Below, one piece after another: positions 24,961 through 36,680 of a stretch of 64,000 nucleotides of DNA. This DNA is from Diplonema papillatum (taxonomy: Eukaryota > Euglenozoa > Diplonemea > Diplonemida > Diplonemidae). The first letter of the stretch is position 1. Each line of letters starts with the position of its first letter. Under the pieces are notes generated by a model, which saw nothing but the letters and a program-made list of their open reading frames with translations, did not search any database and was not told the origin of the DNA. Both the position numbers and the translations under genes were made by a program. Where the stretch lies: assembly GCA_030068145.1 (NCBI GenBank), contig JAPJBO010000522.1:1-64000 (forward strand). Reading direction: 5' to 3'.

Positions 24961-25639
24961 ACAAAACGAAGCGCCTGTCTTTTTCAGCATCGATCGAAAA
25001 TAAACACACGAAGAAGAACCCCCCCTGGAGAAAGAAAGGAGTTGGAGTGCTCCAGTCAAGACTGGGCTAACTTTTATTGGTGACTGTGCATGCAAATCGC
25101 AACTGCTTGCGCGGCTTGCGCCCAGTGAGTCATTTTCGCTCTGTTGCGCGAAGCTTGCTTTGCTTTGCGTGCTTGCGACATACCCCCGCACGTTTCCGCC
25201 AACAGCAACCGAAAGGATATCAAAAAGCGTGTTGTATCACTTTGCGCGGTGCCACAGGGTTCGGATGACACAGTGGAGCCGAACCAGGAGGTAACCGTAG
25301 GAACCGGCCATAAGGCTCAAACCCTCGGAACAACAAGGCTCCTCAGTGCGTTACGCCCGCCGGTCCATTCGGACTCGTATAGACCCGGTTGGAGACACGG
25401 GATCTGGATGTGAATTTGGAAGTTGCCGTTCGCCGAAGCTAGTCGTGGCCCGATAAATCCGATGTGCCCTGCCATCGTGTACTTAACCTCGGTGAAGAGG
25501 TACGAGCACTCATCACCTGTTGTGTTGACAACGCACTAAGGGTACTGATAACTGGTAATTGGCAGCGTACTACTGAAACTTACCAGAGCAGGGCGAGTTC
25601 CGGCAGTGCGCGCCCACATCGGTGCCGTCACCCACCATC

Positions 25640-25735
25640 ACCCGTCTCGTACCCGCCCCTGCGTAACAGTACCGGGGGAGTCGTGAGGCGACCGGATCCT
25701 CCCCCCTGAGAGATGGTTTCTGTTACCTCGCCTCT
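25640..25735 (+). repeat. Dispersed repeat with GCGACCGGATCCTCC...GAGATGG
   Basis: Diverged copies occur at about 40100-40200 and 44440-44545 (ACGACTTACGCCCGCC, GACCGGATACTCCCAGAGAT, then TGCACTCT...CTCGTCTCT). Non-coding. Confidence 0.5.
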
Positions 25736-26026
25736 CTCGGGAAAGGGCAGCGTGGTAGCGATTGACCAAGCGAACCCAGGCAGGTGGATGGAAGACGCCA
25801 TGGGTCTGTTAAGGCGTGCCTCCACACCCTTTTTGGAGACCGCTTCTTGTATAAAGCGGTCGGGGGTTCGAAGTCTCCATTTGACTAGTTTTGATGTGTT
25901 CTCTCTCTCTTCCCTCTCTTTTTCTTCCCCCCCAGCGGCAGCACCCGTCAAACTAGCCGTCGGGTGTCAGCGTACTGCTGCTGGTGTCGTGTCCGGTTAT
26001 TGCCTCGTACGTACACTAAACCACAG

Positions 26027-26146
26027 GCCGAGTGCGCGAAGTTGTCCAGTAGCATGGACTGGTCCAACTTCCATGACAACATTCATTCCGCCTTCCTCGA
26101 GAACAAGTGCAGCACGAACGTCGGAAGCAGCTGCTGCGAGCTGAAC
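26027..26146 (+). CDS. Cyclic nucleotide phosphodiesterase, exon 2
   Basis: Acceptor ACACTAAACCACAG; donor CTGAAC|GTATGC. 40 codons in phase 0 at both ends: AECAKLSSSMDWSNFHDNIH then SAFLENKCSTNVGSSCCELN. A stronger pyrimidine-AG site at 25935 would give the wrong phase. The next exon starts at 27717 after a satellite-filled intron. Confidence 0.45.
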
Positions 26147-26225
26147 GTATGCGTTATTATTTTGTTCTCCGTTGTTGTAGCCGTGTTGTGTATAAGGCTT
26201 CGTGGGGGGCCTGGCCAAACTGGCG

Positions 26226-26857
<632 letters not shown>

Positions 26858-26919
26858 TTGAACTTGTTATGCAGCAACAATCTACTGCACAAACCGCTAC
26901 TAGTAGTAGTATGTGTCAT

Positions 26920-27190
26920 CTGCCGAAGCAGCCGGAGACAGCAGGCGCAGGGGGCAGGTCTTGCTTTCTTTACGTTTCTCTTCTTCGTGGAGACCCGCCC
27001 CCGGCATCCCGACTGTGAAGGAAATGCTGCCAGACAAAGAACCGAGATGCTGTAACTACCGAACCACGTGGTTGAAACGGACGTGAGGTCATGCGGGTCT
27101 ACCCCTACACGACAAGACACACGAACACAACAGGTCAAAGTCCTGAGTGAGAAAACAACACACGGTGATGTAAGCGAAGAACAAACACAA
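26920..27190 (+). repeat. Dispersed repeat (copy 1) with two modules
   Basis: Module 1 (CTGCCGAAGCAGCCGGAGAC ... GGCATCCCGACTGT) recurs inverted at about 51540-51640. Module 2 (GATGCTGTAACTACCGAACC ... GACGTGAGGTCATGCGGGTC ... GTAAGCGAAGAACAAA) recurs at 43396-43557 and 49441-49618. It sits directly beside the TAG satellite. Confidence 0.85.
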
Positions 27191-27716
27191 TACACAGGTG
27201 CCGAACGTCGGAAGCTTCTCGCTGCCGAAGCAGACGAAAGACGTCACGGGCGATACGTTGATGCTCTCTAACATCGTGTGCATTCCGCGTTTTTTTGTCG
27301 CGCGGTGAGCAATCGCGCCTTTTGTTTTCATGGTGCTGGGTGGCAATCCCAGTACCCAACCAAATGCTGACACAATCCCGTTATTGACACAAACTCCTTA
27401 CCGCACAATCTCTTCAAAGGGGGAGGTCGAATAACAGCAATTATTTCACACGCGTCCGGCTGCCAAAAGGCACTACCACTATTTGAGCTACTCGGAACCT
27501 TTTTCGTAGTAACAATGCTTTTTAAACACGAAGGAGAACGCTGGCAGCGTGTTTGGGAGAAGGTTAGCCTAACGATCGTATTCACTCACTATCAATCACT
27601 AGCAGGCGAATCCTCCCCCGGCAAATCGAGTCATAACACACAGATGCTAGTATTACACAATCCCTCCTTTGCCACGATCCCTTTACTGACACAATCTCTT
27701 AACGACACTACAACAG

Positions 27717-29240
27717 GTGCCATTCGTACGACTCCGCACGGCAAAGGACCCGGAAAAGCTAGTACGGGAGGTCGCAGAGCGTGAGGCCAAAATGTCGAAG
27801 CGGGCGGAAGAGATGCAAGCAGAGGTGCGGGCCGCCCAGCAGGAACTGGTCGACTTCGAAGAGAACGAGGAGAAGGAAGGCACGCTGGCTCAGCTGAAGA
27901 AGGTGGAAGGCGAGATCAAGCGCCAGGACAAGCCCAGGCGGCACACCGAGAAAACGAAGGAACTCGACGAAGACCTGTCGTGCCTGGCGCGCAACCCGCT
28001 GGGCAACCAAACGTGCTACGAGCTTGACGTCGAGCTGCTGAAGCTGATCAAAACGGACCTCTGGAGACGCAAGCCAACCCTCGGCAGCGAGATGTCGACG
28101 ACGCAACCAGACGCCGATGCCCAAAGCTACGCCAGCGCGCGCGACCATGACAGATACAATCCCGATCCGCTCGCACCGCACATGAACGTGGTTCCGTTGT
28201 ACTCTCCCGGCCAGTTCGAGGGTCTGAAGCAAAACATCCCGAAGGCAGCGCACGCAGCCGTAATCGAGTGCCTCCAAAGGCTTGACGAGTGGGACTTCGA
28301 CGTCTTCAAAGTGCAAAGCGCGATGACGGGATCGTACGCCCACGACGGCCTCGTCAGCCAGCCGCATGGCGGAAGTCTGTTCATCGTGGCCTACTCCATC
28401 ATTGTGAAGCACGGCCTCCTGCACAAGTACAACCTCGACGAGAAAATCCTTTTGAACTGGCTTTCCGTCGTGGAGGCGGGATACCACCCCAACCCGTACC
28501 ACAATTCGATGCACGCGGCCGACGTGCTGCACGTGACCAATTACATCCTGCAGGCAGGCGGGCTGGCGGCGGTCGCGCGGCTGACCGACGAGGACATATT
28601 CGCCGCGATTTTCTCGGCGGCGATCCACGACTACAACCACCCGGGAATCAACAACAACTTCCACGTCAAGGCGCAGACGTATTTGTCGGTCCTGTTCAAC
28701 GACAAGTCCGTGCTCGAGAACGTCCACGTGTCGTGCATGTTCGAGCTTATGAAGCTGGAGTGCTTCGACATCTTGTCCTGCTTCGATGAAGAGCAAAAGC
28801 GGCTTTTGAAGGACACCATCGTAGAGATGGTGCTCGCCACTGACATGGGCCTGCACGCCAAAATTCTGTCGTCGTTCAAGCGGCGGCTCGGCGAGGACAA
28901 GAACTTCGTCAAGCGGGACGACGTCAAGCTCGCGCTGTCGATCGCTTTGAAGATGGCCGACATCAGCAACTGCGGAAGGAACGAGAGCCTCTACCTCCGC
29001 TGGTGCGACCAAATCAGCGACGAGTTCTACCTGCAGGGAGACCGCGAGAGGAACCTCGGACAGGCTGTCCTGCCGTTCATGGATCGATACAGCACGAACG
29101 TCGCCAAGGGGCAGATCGCGTTCATGAATTACATCGCAATCCCCCTCTTTGAGTGCGTGTCCGACTATCTGCCCCTGATGCACTTCACAGTCGACTTCTG
29201 CGAGAGCAACAAGACTTATTGGTCCTCGAATGGCTCTTGA
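27717..29240 (+). CDS. Cyclic nucleotide phosphodiesterase (class I), exon 3 with the catalytic domain
   Basis: Acceptor CACTACAACAG at phase 0. 507 codons to TGA. An N-terminal coiled-coil stretch (EKLVREVAEREAKMSKRAEE) precedes a complete class I PDE domain: YHNSMHAADVLHVTNYIL (first metal-binding His motif), HDYNHPGINNNFH (HDxxHPGxNN), LALSIALKMADISN (metal Asp), YLQGDRERNLG and the invariant substrate Gln in KGQIAFMNYIAIPLFE. All metal ligands appear present. It hydrolyses cAMP and/or cGMP; specificity cannot be read from the sequence. No GAF or membrane domain is seen, so it is probably a soluble enzyme of about 590 residues with exons 1-2. Confidence 0.92.
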   Translation: MPFVRLRTAKDPEKLVREVAEREAKMSKRAEEMQAEVRAAQQELVDFEENEEKEGTLAQLKKVEGEIKRQDKPRRHTEKTKELDEDLSCLARNPLGNQTCYELDVELLKLIKTDLWRRKPTLGSEMSTTQPDADAQSYASARDHDRYNPDPLAPHMNVVPLYSPGQFEGLKQNIPKAAHAAVIECLQRLDEWDFDVFKVQSAMTGSYAHDGLVSQPHGGSLFIVAYSIIVKHGLLHKYNLDEKILLNWLSVVEAGYHPNPYHNSMHAADVLHVTNYILQAGGLAAVARLTDEDIFAAIFSAAIHDYNHPGINNNFHVKAQTYLSVLFNDKSVLENVHVSCMFELMKLECFDILSCFDEEQKRLLKDTIVEMVLATDMGLHAKILSSFKRRLGEDKNFVKRDDVKLALSIALKMADISNCGRNESLYLRWCDQISDEFYLQGDRERNLGQAVLPFMDRYSTNVAKGQIAFMNYIAIPLFECVSDYLPLMHFTVDFCESNKTYWSSNGS

Positions 29241-29646
29241 AGGCGCCGGGAAGATCGACTTGAGCTTGCACGCCAAGATCTCAGCGCGTGACGGCATGTT
29301 GTGCTGTCCACTGCTTCTAAGAGCGGCTAACATCAGCAGCCGCAGGAACGAGAGCTTGTATCTCCGCTGGTACGACCAAATCAGCGGCGAATTCTACCTG
29401 CAGGGAGACCCTTAGAAGAACCTCGGACAGGCTGTCCTGCCGTTCATGGATCGATACAGCACAAACGTCGCCAAGAGGCAAATCGGGTCAGGAATTCATC
29501 GCAATCCCCTCTTTGAGTGCGTGTCCGACTATCTGCCCCTGATGCACTTCACCGTCGACTTCTGCGAGAGCAACAAGACTTATTAATCCTCGAATGGCTC
29601 TTGAAGGCGCCGGGAAGATCGACTTGAGCTTGCACGCCAAGATCTG
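29241..29646 (+). pseudogene. Decayed tandem copy of the phosphodiesterase 3' end
   Basis: Repeats about 28846-29281: NESLYLRWYDQISGEFYLQG, then a stop, then the NLGQAVLPFMDRYSTN equivalent, a frameshift, and a second copy of the terminal codons followed again by GAAGATCGACTTGAGCTTGC. Stops and indels disable it. A recent local duplication of about 365 bp explains it. Confidence 0.9.
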
Positions 29647-29649
29647 GTT

Positions 29650-31800
29650 CGCGTAGATCCTCGCGGTTTCTGCGCTGTTGTTGCTCGCGCCGTTGCGATG
29701 TCTGGTTGTGGTTGTGGTGACTGCGTATGCAGCACTGGCCAGGGCGTTGGTCCGCTAATCCCCTGCCATCTCACATGCAGCCCCATGTCGCGGTCGCGGT
29801 TAGATATCTGTGGTTCGACTTTCCGCAGAACTCTGCGACCGTTGCGCCCGTTGTACAATTCATGCCTCTCGCAGTACTTTACGCGATGAGCAGAATCGCC
29901 GACTTCTTCTTCCGTTTGCAGGCTGTGCTGCACGCTGCACCCCGCATGCAATCGCGTCGTCAGCTGGTGATATCGTCGTCGAAGGCGTTCCGTAGTGCGG
30001 CCCGCTCCCCTGTCACGTCGTTGTACCATCCCCCAAGCCTCGCCTTCAAGCCACCTGCGTCTCAAGCACCGGCACGGTGTCCTCGCCTGCCCGAACGACC
30101 GGGCGGGACTCAGGGTATTTTGTCGGAGCAACGGAGTGGTCCTGCTTCGCGCGCTGATCGCTTCCCCGAGAGTCTTCACCATTGTTTCGAAAACTCCACC
30201 AGGCTCCTTGGGAGGCCAACCCATTGTAAGCTTCAAAGTCTGCCGCCTATTATCCGCTGTTGATGCTTCGCCGGCCTGAGCTTCCACTCGTGGTTACCGT
30301 CGAAGCAAGCACCCGGGAAAGCCTCGTTCACGGCGAACGGCAGACTTTCCCCGTAGCTCTCCTCCCCCGTCCTGCACGCCCCTACTGACCACCAATCGGT
30401 TGTACAAGTTGAGTACCAGCGGCAAGCCCGCAAAACGCCGATCTGCGAGGGGAACTCCAGATCTGAAGCCCCAGAACGGTCGAAAGAGAGTCGTAGTGCA
30501 CCTCGTTTCGCGCACACATCAGACATACGACACAGAAGCACACATACACAGTGTTGCGTCCGCCGCCTTGTGGGCCTGAGCGTCCTTGGCTGCTGCCAAA
30601 GGCACCCACTTGAGCTGCCAGTTGCGAAATCTCGAATGGGTTTAGTGGCGTAAGCGTTCAACAAAGAAGACTTCGTAGTTGTATTGTTTCTCCCCCTCTA
30701 GCCTCCGTCAAAATAAGCACACGGCAGTCCCTCGAGTGTTGTTGTGACAACATTGCAAGGTGGTTGTTAGTGCTAAAAGAGTAGTAGTCGGCAGCGTAGT
30801 AGTCGGCAGTGCACACCAAGCAACTTACCAAGAAGAACGCTACACAACAAAAGAAGGCAGCACATTGTTGTTTACGGTAACAAACGCGTTTTTTCATTTT
30901 TAAAAAGAGACGGTTGGCAGCTTAGGGTGTTATACCATATCAAATAGGAACTGCACCCGTGCGCACAGGGAATAGGACTCTTGTTTGACCATGGAGTTCC
31001 ACGTGTCCTTCTCCGTTCCATTGGTTGCAGCAGCGGTTGTGAGGCGAGCAATTACACCTTGCACTCAGGGCCGCCCCAGCACGACACAGCGCTTCGTGTG
31101 CTCCCCGTTCGTTCCATTTACCTTGCGGGTTCGTCATGTCCAGTATTCCGACCTTTCTCTAGTCGTGACGCAACACGCGAGATGCAACGGGGGGTAGCAC
31201 TTCGTTCCCTCCACGCAGCGAAAAGCTGGTGTTAAAAAGCGCGTATCCAGCTTTTCGGGTACAACAGTGAGTCAATCACAGAATGAAATGGTGCATGCTA
31301 GCTAACTGATCTGGCATGGCCTGTGCATCGTACACGCGTTTCGGGTGCGGCTCTGGCACACCCTGATGATTTAAAGCAATCCCGAGCACATGACAAGAGA
31401 AGGCCGAGGTGGCCGAGCTGCGGGCTGAAGTAGACACGATCACCGCCGCACGCGAACAAGTGGCTGCTGACTCCGAATGTTTCGAAGGGAACCCCGGAAA
31501 AAGGAACAAAAAGGGGGGGGGGGGGGGGGGGCTGGCTTAGCGCAATATAAGAAAGAGCTGCTCAAAAGGGGGCAAGGACAGGTAAAAGGCAAATCAACCG
31601 AAGAAAAGGTCAACAACACGAAGCGGGCGCGGACGCTTAGGAGCGGGGGAGGGGTCAAGAGCTTCGTGAACCCAAGTCAAGTGCCTCGTCGAACGAAGTG
31701 AGAGAAGCTCTGGGCGAACTTTTCCGTGGAAGGTGTTCTTGCCTTGCCGCCCGGTGGTGGGTTACGCGCAACCGGACAGTCAAAAAGAGGAACGGCCAAG
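29650..31800. other. Region without a supported gene
   Basis: Holds a 705-bp minus-strand frame (29583-30287) with Arg-rich low-complexity content and no recognised domain, a dispersed repeat at 30634-30745 and a G-run (31515-31531). The frame overlaps the phosphodiesterase pseudocopy, which argues against it. Confidence 0.4.
30634..30745 (+). repeat. Dispersed repeat, partner at 36417-36530
   Basis: GTAAGCGTTCAACAA(A)GAAAGAC, TTCTCCCCCTCTAGCCTCCGTC and CCCTCGAGT recur in the same order within the intron of the tail-anchored gene. Confidence 0.75.
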
Positions 31801-31821
31801 TAGCGTCGAGGATACGAAGCG

Positions 31822-32040
31822 ATGTTCGGCACCTTGCTGGCGGTCGTTGCCGTCGCGTTGCCCATGTGGGCGTGGCTGTTCTGGTGGCTGCAGAAGCACA
31901 AGAAAACACGGGGCCCCGGCATGAGCCCCCGGAACTCGCCCGTCATGCAGCCGTCTGGCAACGATCGATCCGCGACGCCTCCCGTCGAACTTTTTGGTAA
32001 CGACGAGCTCGACAGGCTCATCACAACATACCACTGGGAG
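31822..32040 (+). CDS. Exon 1 of an unknown protein with an N-terminal membrane segment
   Basis: 73 codons from ATG (MFGTLLAVVAVALPMWAWLF, then WWLQKHKKTRG). A hydrophobic helix of about 20 residues is followed by basic residues, a signal anchor or signal peptide. The rest is Pro/Ser-rich and ends DELDRLITTYHWE|GTATTT at phase 0. GC-rich like other exons. I could not identify the next exon with confidence. Frames at 32475-32741 and 32522-33316 are possible continuations, but neither has a convincing acceptor at the right phase. Confidence 0.5.
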
Positions 32041-32324
32041 GTATTTCTTCATTCACGTTTCCTATTCATAGTTTCGTACCAGCAGCAGCCCGACTTCACG
32101 ATAAAAAAATAGTGGAGGTGCGCGACGGAAAGATTGTCCTCCGACAATTGATAAGTTGCACAAACTACCGGACGGCAAGCCCTTTCAATGAGCTTTGCTG
32201 CCTGTCACTGGACGTATCTGCATTCTGAAGAATTACGTCTCTTACACGCACACCTACCTTTCTTGCACGCACGCGCAGCAGGTTTGTTTTCCGGGTGCAT
32301 TGGTGTGCAATGCAGATCGTGTCA

Positions 32325-32561
32325 TGGATGCAGCTTAGCCACGTTATCGACTCGATAACCCGAGCCTGAGGTGCACCCTGGCCGTGATTTTCCCATCCGG
32401 ATTCAACAAGAACCAATTCTGTAAGCAGGGCACACGCACACTGTTATCAATGAAGTCTTGCCTGTTCTGCCTCCATGGACGCAGCTCAGTCACGTTCTCG
32501 ACTCGATAACCCGAACTTGAGGTGCACCCTGGCCGTGATTTTCCCATCCGGATTCAACAAG
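32325..32561 (+). repeat. Tandem duplication, about 148-bp unit
   Basis: CATGGATGCAGCTTAGCCAC to GATTCAACAAGAACCA (32325-32413) is repeated at 32473-32561 with a few substitutions (CTCGATAACCCGA, AGGTGCACCCTGGCCGTGAT). The longest frame overlapping the second copy (32522-33316) has no recognised domain. Confidence 0.85.
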
Positions 32562-33500
32562 AACAAGAGGGCGTTGCGCCGGGTGAAAACACGCCCGCCC
32601 TTCGATTATTATCGGCCAACGCAAGGGCTACCGCGACCTTCCGCCAGCAACTGGGCGCCCCCAACACAGGAAACCGAAAAGCGTCGCCACGAGACAAACG
32701 GGATGCTGCAAAATCGAGGGAGCACGCCTCCCGTATCCTGAACCTGCGTCGCCACCCCTCGCGTTCGGGAGACGTCGTGCCGCACAGTGTCAGTGCGCAA
32801 AGCAGCGTGCCAGCATGGTATGCCCGTAATCCCGATGCCTTTGGGAGAAGCCCCGTTGAGGGGAAAAAGGACCCCTTCACACGCGGCAGCAGGCTCGCCC
32901 TCGAAGCAGAAGGGGCCGCACCGTTGTTCCCGGTTGCTGGTCACTTGCGAGACGCACGCTTGATGCGCTGCTGTCCAGCAGCCCGAGGTTCAGTCTTGAG
33001 CGTGGTAACGTTTGAGCGTCATCGTCATCTTTTTCAACAAGCGGCGGCGCGCACTCTCAAGGTACCGAAAGGCCACAAACTTTGTTGCAGAGTTGCCGGT
33101 GCTTCCCACGTCCCAACACCGAGTGAGGGTCCTTCAAACAATGCCAATGCCAATGCCAAGGTATCCGCGGACGACCTCGCTTGCTCCGTTGCTGATGCTG
33201 CGTTTTTCACGCCCGAGACACAGTCTTTGTCGAATGCGCACGTGTCCGGCCGAAGAGCTGCCGAAAAGGTGTCCGAGGGATCACCATCAAACCAACTATT
33301 ATCTGGTTCACTCTGAACTTTCCGTTAGAATCGCCAGAATCAAGTTACGTCAGTTATTGCGAACGGACATTGGGGAAATCGCTTTCTCGACTCGCAAGCT
33401 TTAAATGGGCTTCATGAGGTCGAGGGTACTCTCTGAACCCTGACGGAAAATCCTGGTTCTAAGTGGGCCACTTTTGGTTAGCAGGACTGGAGACGCGGGT

Positions 33501-33668
33501 TCCTTGCACAATTCATTGTTGATGTGCATCAGGGCCTGGTCCACGAGAGCTTGGGGCACAAGCTTTGTCTTTTGGAGGAAGCCGTTGTCCATATTAACTG
33601 AGACTTGTCCGATGTGGTCGGTTGCCGCCCTTCCAGCGGCAGCAGTGACCGGAGAGGTTGGAACTTGA
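33501..33668 (-). pseudogene. Displaced 5' fragment of the phytanoyl-CoA dioxygenase exon
   Basis: The minus strand encodes MDNGFLQKTKLVPQALVDQA then LMHINNELCKE, identical to the start of the exon at 46622, and extends about 60 bases upstream through the matching intron end (CCTCTCCGGTCACTGCTGCC). Similarity stops abruptly after AAGGA, with unrelated codons following. Only about 37 of 240 residues of the exon remain, so it cannot be an enzyme. Confidence 0.9.
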
Positions 33669-33699
33669 TGATGGACCGAGAGCTGATTTGCGGTGTCCG

Positions 33700-33845
33700 A
33701 GTGATTGCTCAACATATCCCACGTAGGGTGTCGGTTCATCTTGACGGCGGGACGGTTGCAGGCGTTGCCAAGGAAGTCGGCATCCGATATTGAGTGTACA
33801 CCAACTCACCTGCCGAATGCACCGATCCCGAACGTGGATGATGCT
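33700..33845. repeat. Dispersed repeat, partner at 62215-62350
   Basis: GGTGTCGGTTCATCTTGAC, GGAAGTCGGCATCCGA and CAACTCACCTGCCGAATGCA recur in the same order and orientation at 62240-62345. It adjoins the displaced dioxygenase fragment. Confidence 0.85.
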
Positions 33846-33849
33846 CAAG

Positions 33850-34955
33850 CGATCCGCCCGTATTTCACCGGGCGTGCGTACACCACCTGCCTCCTGCACA
33901 TGCCGCCCTGGCCCAAAGTGTTATATAGGACCGGTTTCCTGGGTCTCAACACCGGTTTCGGGCTCACGTCGGATTTGGAAAAAGAAGAAGGTTGTGCAAT
34001 CCCCGAACGGTAGGCCGTACGAGGAACCCCCTTACGGAGGCTGTGTGAGGAATGCTTTGTGCGCTTCGCTCGTTCGCGATCTTGACTGACTCAATGAAAT
34101 GGACGCGAAAGGAAGAAACCTAAACGAATTGCACTTACGATGGGTAACCGCCCGAGATAGGCTGAATGGTGAGAGCCCAGGTCACGGGGGACGGAGGGCG
34201 GGAACCCAGGTCCCCTGGACCTCGCGGTGGACGCGGACACGGAAAAGGAGACAAGCAAACCGGTGCGGGTGGGTGGGAACTTTTGTTTTCCGATTCCTTT
34301 GGAGTCCGGTGCCCAAACGCGCTTAGCATTCCCACGATGAATAGACAGAACCAACCACCCCCGGAACGGGCTAGTCTGTCACTTGCTGTCGTTAGGAAAA
34401 CGGGACTCATCCCAGCTCCCGTGCTCGTACTCTTCTCTGCGTTGCTCCAGTGCACCTGTTTACGGCAAAAACCGGGAAACCTGGGAACAGAGCATACAAG
34501 TTGAATCCTACCTTAACCCCTGGGTCTGTTGCGGATCGAGCTTCCGTGACGTTGTCGCGGAAAGTTGGAAGACGGTGGCGGAAGCCCGACGAACACCCGG
34601 TTGAGAGCTTCTCTTCGACCTTGCCCCTTCCTTCTTGCCCCCCCCCTCGCACTTTCCTTCACTTCCACGGAGAACGTGCCAGCGAGTCTCTGGTAGTGTT
34701 GCCTCGCGCCGTATGTACGTAATCCGTGTGCACTCGTGCATGCCCTGTTTCAATAACACACTGCTCACGAACCGAAGAATTCCAGTCTACAGCGCGATGA
34801 CGCGACCAATCCACGTGTTCCCCTCTTTGGCTTTTGCTTCCTGCCTGTGCCGAGCTCCTCCAGTTTGTGTTAACTGATAGTATAGTGTGGGCAGGGTGCA
34901 GCACAGGTCCCAGAACTTTGCACACGAGAGAAGATAGGCAACCATTAGTAGCGGC
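33850..34955. other. Region without a supported gene
   Basis: No conserved domain, splice-supported exon or notable repeat was seen here. Confidence 0.4.
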
Positions 34956-34960
34956 CGGCC

Positions 34961-35045
34961 ATGACAGCACGCGAGATCGGGGGTTTGCTAATGCGAGACG
35001 CACGTGAGCAAGCCGATCGCAGAGTGGCAGCTTGGGCGGACAGAA
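34961..35045 (+). pseudogene. Decayed copy of the start of the tail-anchored gene
   Basis: ATGACAGCACGCGAGATCGG ... GTGAGCAAGCCGATCGCAGAG + TGGCAGCT matches 35473-35556 (ATGGCGGCGCGCGGAATCGG ... GTGAGCAAGCCGATCCTGGAG) with indels that break the frame. Similarity ends after about 85 bases. Confidence 0.75.
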
Positions 35046-35472
35046 GCTGGGGGGGGGGAACGCTGCGAGGCATGCAGCGTGGCATCACACGTAGCAGTAG
35101 GAGTACTGTATCCTCTACCACCAGCAGCGGTCTTCTACCAGCAGCGGTTGACCGTTTTGACGAGCTTGTGTTCAGCGCAAGCGCCAAGCCCCAAGGTGCG
35201 CCACGCCTCGATGCTTTAGTTAGGGAACTCGGTAGCCTTTTGACCCGTAGGCCCGTGGCTCTGCAGTACCGCCGAACTTGGCTCCCGTGTAGCAGGCTTT
35301 CCCTACTTCCCACCACTATCTAAAACAACGAAAAGCTGCCGCACCGACCCGCACATAAACCGCAGAGGAGAAAGTAAAAAAGGGGAGAGGCCCGCGGACC
35401 CGGGCGGTCGGGGGGGGGGAGGAGCGGGCAACGACAGCTCGAACCGCGGGGAAAGAAGAGAAGGACAGGAAA

Positions 35473-36027
35473 ATGGCGGCGCGCGGAATCGGGCTCTCGC
35501 TGCTGAGCAAGCTGCGCGTGGACGTGAGCAAGCCGATCCTGGAGTGGCAGCTGGAGCGGGCGGGCCCCGCGAAGGCGTGGATCGTGAAGCACCGGGACGA
35601 GATGCTGCGCGAGGAGGAGCTCCACCGGCAGCGGGTCGCTGAGGTCGACGCGGAGCGGAAGGCGGCGATGCAGGCCATCCTCGCAGAGCCGTTCTTCGAC
35701 GACGTCCCGTTCCAAGCCGCGGCGCAGAAGCGCGCGGCGGAGGCGGCGGCGGCGGCGGCGGCGGCGGAGGCGGCGCGGCGGAAGGTGATCGCCTTCCGCC
35801 CAAAGCGCATCGGGCGGCGGGTGCGGTTCGTCGGCGCGCGCCGGCGGCGGCTGCGGCAGGAGCGCCGCGAGCTCGACGAGCAGCGGGCCGCCCTCCGCCG
35901 CCGCGACTCGGAGCGCGCCCTCCAGCAGCGGCTGACCGCGGCGCGCGAGGCGCAGAGCCGCAGCGTGCTCGCCGCCCGGTCCAAAAACAGCGAGATCAAC
36001 CGCTTGCTCAAAGCGACGGAGGATCAG
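35473..36027 (+). CDS. Tail-anchored coiled-coil protein, exon 1
   Basis: 185 codons from ATG in GGAAAATGGCG. A short N-terminal segment (MAARGIGLSLLSKLRVDVSK) is followed by a long charged helix with heptad-like spacing (REEELHRQRVAEVDAERKAA), a poly-Ala stretch and an Arg-rich helix (RRRLRQERRELDEQRAALRR). It ends GATCAG|GTGTGT at phase 0 and joins the exon at 36681. Family not recognised. Confidence 0.7.
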
Positions 36028-36056
36028 GTGTGTGCACAGCCGTGGTCTTTCTTGTA

Positions 36057-36292
36057 TAAGCACCTGCTTTGGAAGCACCTGCTTTGTAAGCACCTGCTTT
36101 GTAAGCACCTGCTTTGTAAGCACCTGCTTTGTAAGCACCTGCTTTGTAAGCACCTGCTTTGTAAGCACCTGCTTTGTAAGCACCTGCTTTGTAAGCACCT
36201 GCTTTGTAAGCACCTGCTTTGTAAGCACCTGCTTTGTAAGCACCTGCTTTGTAAGCACCTGCCTTGTAAGCACCCGCTTTGTAGGAAATACT
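36057..36292. repeat. 15-bp minisatellite CACCTGCTTTGTAAG, about 15 copies
   Basis: Nearly perfect tandem array within the intron. Because the unit is 15 bases, three frames on the plus strand and two on the minus stay open across it. The resulting Lys-His-Leu-Leu-Cys or Val-Leu-Thr-Lys-Gln repeats are unlikely to be translated. Confidence 0.95.
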
Positions 36293-36680
36293 TGAGGAGA
36301 CTGCCAGTCGCGAAATCTCAAATAGTGGTACTCATCATGCCGATGACTCCCTTCTATCACAACAATATTCCAAAGGATGTAAATGTGCTGCAGCCCATAC
36401 GAAAGTCAGGTAAATCTGGGTTTAGTGGTGGGCGTAAGCGTTCAACAAGAAAGACCCACCTTTGTAATCGTGTTCTCTCCCCCTCTAGCCTCCGTCGAAA
36501 TGAGCACAAGGCTGGCCCTCGAGTATTTCTTTAGCACATCATGCCACTCCAGTAGCCTCTTAACAAAGGCCCTCGAAAAGTAAGGTTGTGCAATTTTACA
36601 GCTGGGGCGCAAAAAAGGGTCGAAAAAGCCATGAGCTATTCTGCATGGGGTCTCGGACAATTCACGCAACACACCCGCAG

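Noticed and set aside
25800..25895. Possible tRNA gene (GGGGGTTCGAAGTCTCC with a nearby hairpin)
   Set aside because: A T-arm-like segment exists, but no acceptor stem, D-arm or standard anticodon loop could be assembled.
25936..26026. Alternative acceptor CCCCCCAG for phosphodiesterase exon 2
   Set aside because: It has a better pyrimidine tract, but it enters at the wrong phase relative to exon 1 and adds a Cys/Arg-rich segment without support.
27759..29333. 524-codon minus-strand frame opposite the phosphodiesterase
   Set aside because: Shadow of the PDE exon caused by high third-position GC. All catalytic motifs are on the plus strand.
29583..30287. Minus-strand Arg-rich frame
   Set aside because: Overlaps the decayed phosphodiesterase copy on the other strand and lacks any motif.
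35303..36360. Minus-strand frames of 160-350 codons opposite the tail-anchored gene
   Set aside because: Mirror frames of a GC-rich exon and of the 15-bp minisatellite (VLTKQ repeats). The plus-strand model has splice sites and a membrane helix.
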